Source: Monarcha castaneiventris obscurior
Taxonomy: Eukaryota; Chordata; Aves; Passeriformes; Monarchidae
Assembly: GCA_026261815.1 (NCBI GenBank)
Contig: JAMPIT010000894.1
Location: forward strand, 55,976,147-56,040,146
DNA length: 64,000 nucleotides
Reading direction: 5' to 3'
Shown here: one piece after another, positions 63,263 through 64,000 of the stretch
Numbering within the stretch: the first letter of the stretch is position 1
Layout of the letters: every line of letters begins with the position of its first letter
Program-made: the position numbers and the translations under genes
The notes under the pieces: model-generated
The model's input: the letters and a program-made list of their open reading frames with translations, nothing else
Database searches by the model: none
Told to the model about the DNA's origin: nothing

Positions 63263-63804
63263 AAAAAAAAGGAAGGAAAGGAGGAAAGGGAGTGAGGAAG
63301 GAAGAAAGGGAGTGAGGAAGGAAGAAAGGGAGGGAGGGAGAGAGAGAGAGAAAAAGAGAAGGAAGGAAGGAAGGAAGGAAGGAAGGAAGGAAGGAAGGAA
63401 GGAAGGAAGGAAGGAAGGAAGGAAGGAAGGAAGGAAGGACGGAAGGAAGGAAGGAAGGACGGAAGGAAGGAAGGAAGGAAGGAAGGAAGGAAGGAAGGAA
63501 GGAAGGAAGGAAGGAAGGAAGGAAGGAAGGAAGGAAGGAGGAAGGAAGGAAGGAAGGAAGGAAGGAAGGAAGGAAGGAAGGAAGGAAGGAAGGAAGGAAG
63601 GAAGGAAGGAAGGAAGGAAGGAAGGAAGGAAGGAAGGAAGGAAGGAAGGAAGGAAGGAAGGAAGGAAGGAAGGAAGGAAGGAAGGAAGGAGGAAGGAAGG
63701 AAGGAAGGAAGGAAGGAAGGAAGGAAGGAAGGAAGGAAGGAAGGAAGGAAGGAAGGAAGGAAGGAAGGAAGGAAGGAAGGAAGGAAGGGAGAGAAAGAAA
63801 GAAA
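63263..63804 (+). repeat. (GGAA)n microsatellite, homopurine
   Basis: The stretch from 63314 to 63804 is purine on the plus strand apart from C at 63440 and 63460; the lead-in 63263-63313 has two T interruptions. Most of it is perfect GGAA tetramers, over 100 copies, with phase slips (GGAGGAAGG) near 63539 and 63690 and GA or GGGA variants at both edges. In the KIAA1549L transcript it would read as a long U/C tract. The true length may be collapsed or inflated by assembly. Confidence 0.95.
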
Positions 63805-64000
63805 TGCTCAGCCCCTCCTGTCTATTTGTTTACCCAGCTACAGTTTCACTGACATTTTTTCTCTGTGCCCTTTATCAAACTGATAAGGCTTGTTTTCCCA
63901 TGGCCTGCAGTACTTGCTTTTGCTTGTGGGTATTAGACTACAGATCTTATCTCTCTTTACCTGCAAACTTATCCTTTCATGGTCTAAAAAAAAAAAAACA
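63805..64000. other. Unremarkable intron DNA
   Basis: Nothing recognised; a poly-A run lies at the very end (63987-63998). Confidence 0.5.

Larger units (their letters stand above)
60988..64000 (-). other. KIAA1549L: KIAA1549L intron, incomplete at window end
   Basis: The upstream exon was not found, so the intron runs past the window, unless the 19-nt segment at 62874-62892 is a real exon. It contains an AAAC-type stretch at about 62717-62743 and the GGAA array at 63263-63804. Confidence 0.7.

Overview
This is a window of vertebrate nuclear DNA, almost certainly from a bird. It is AT-rich, and its coding exons are small and separated by 1-9 kb introns. Interspersed repeats are sparse. The recognisable ones are avian types: a CR1 LINE 3' body at about 5873-6472, a CR1 scrap at about 32706-32812, and LTR-type elements at about 3672-3989, 4167-4474 and 57401-57741. 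Nothing bacterial or plasmid-like is present (no operons, no CRISPR).

Two protein-coding genes can be supported, and they face each other tail to tail. (1) 8202-9706, plus strand: a two-exon, 140-residue orthologue of human C11orf91. It starts in a CpG island (about 7630-8780) whose upstream half is a GC-rich minisatellite. (2) 20862-60987, minus strand: the last ten recognisable coding exons of KIAA1549L, 1869 coding nucleotides including the stop, or 622 residues. These form the cytoplasmic C-terminal part of a large membrane protein of the KIAA1549 family. All exon-exon phases fit, all nine internal junctions have GT/AG sites, and the joined protein reads through without a stop. The 5' part of the gene (signal peptide, ectodomain, transmembrane segment) lies beyond 64000.

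The order KIAA1549L then C11orf91 in convergent orientation matches human 11p13, where CD59 follows C11orf91. I looked for a CD59 exon in 1-8000 and did not find one, so CD59, if conserved here, lies before position 1.

Layout: 1-7.6 kb is intergenic with CR1 and LTR remnants. 7.6-9.8 kb holds the CpG island, minisatellite and C11orf91. 9.8-19 kb is an AT-rich intergenic gap with nothing recognisable. About 19-20.9 kb is the likely 3' UTR of KIAA1549L. 20.9-61 kb holds the KIAA1549L exons and introns. 61-64 kb is the start of a further intron, with a homopurine GGAA array of about 500 bp and a possible 19-nt micro-exon.

I found no clearly undescribed system. The items most worth checking are the frame-preserving minisatellite fused in frame to C11orf91, SH3-type and PDZ-type ligand motifs in the KIAA1549L tail, the GGAA array, and an LTR with an intact-looking promoter antisense to KIAA1549L.
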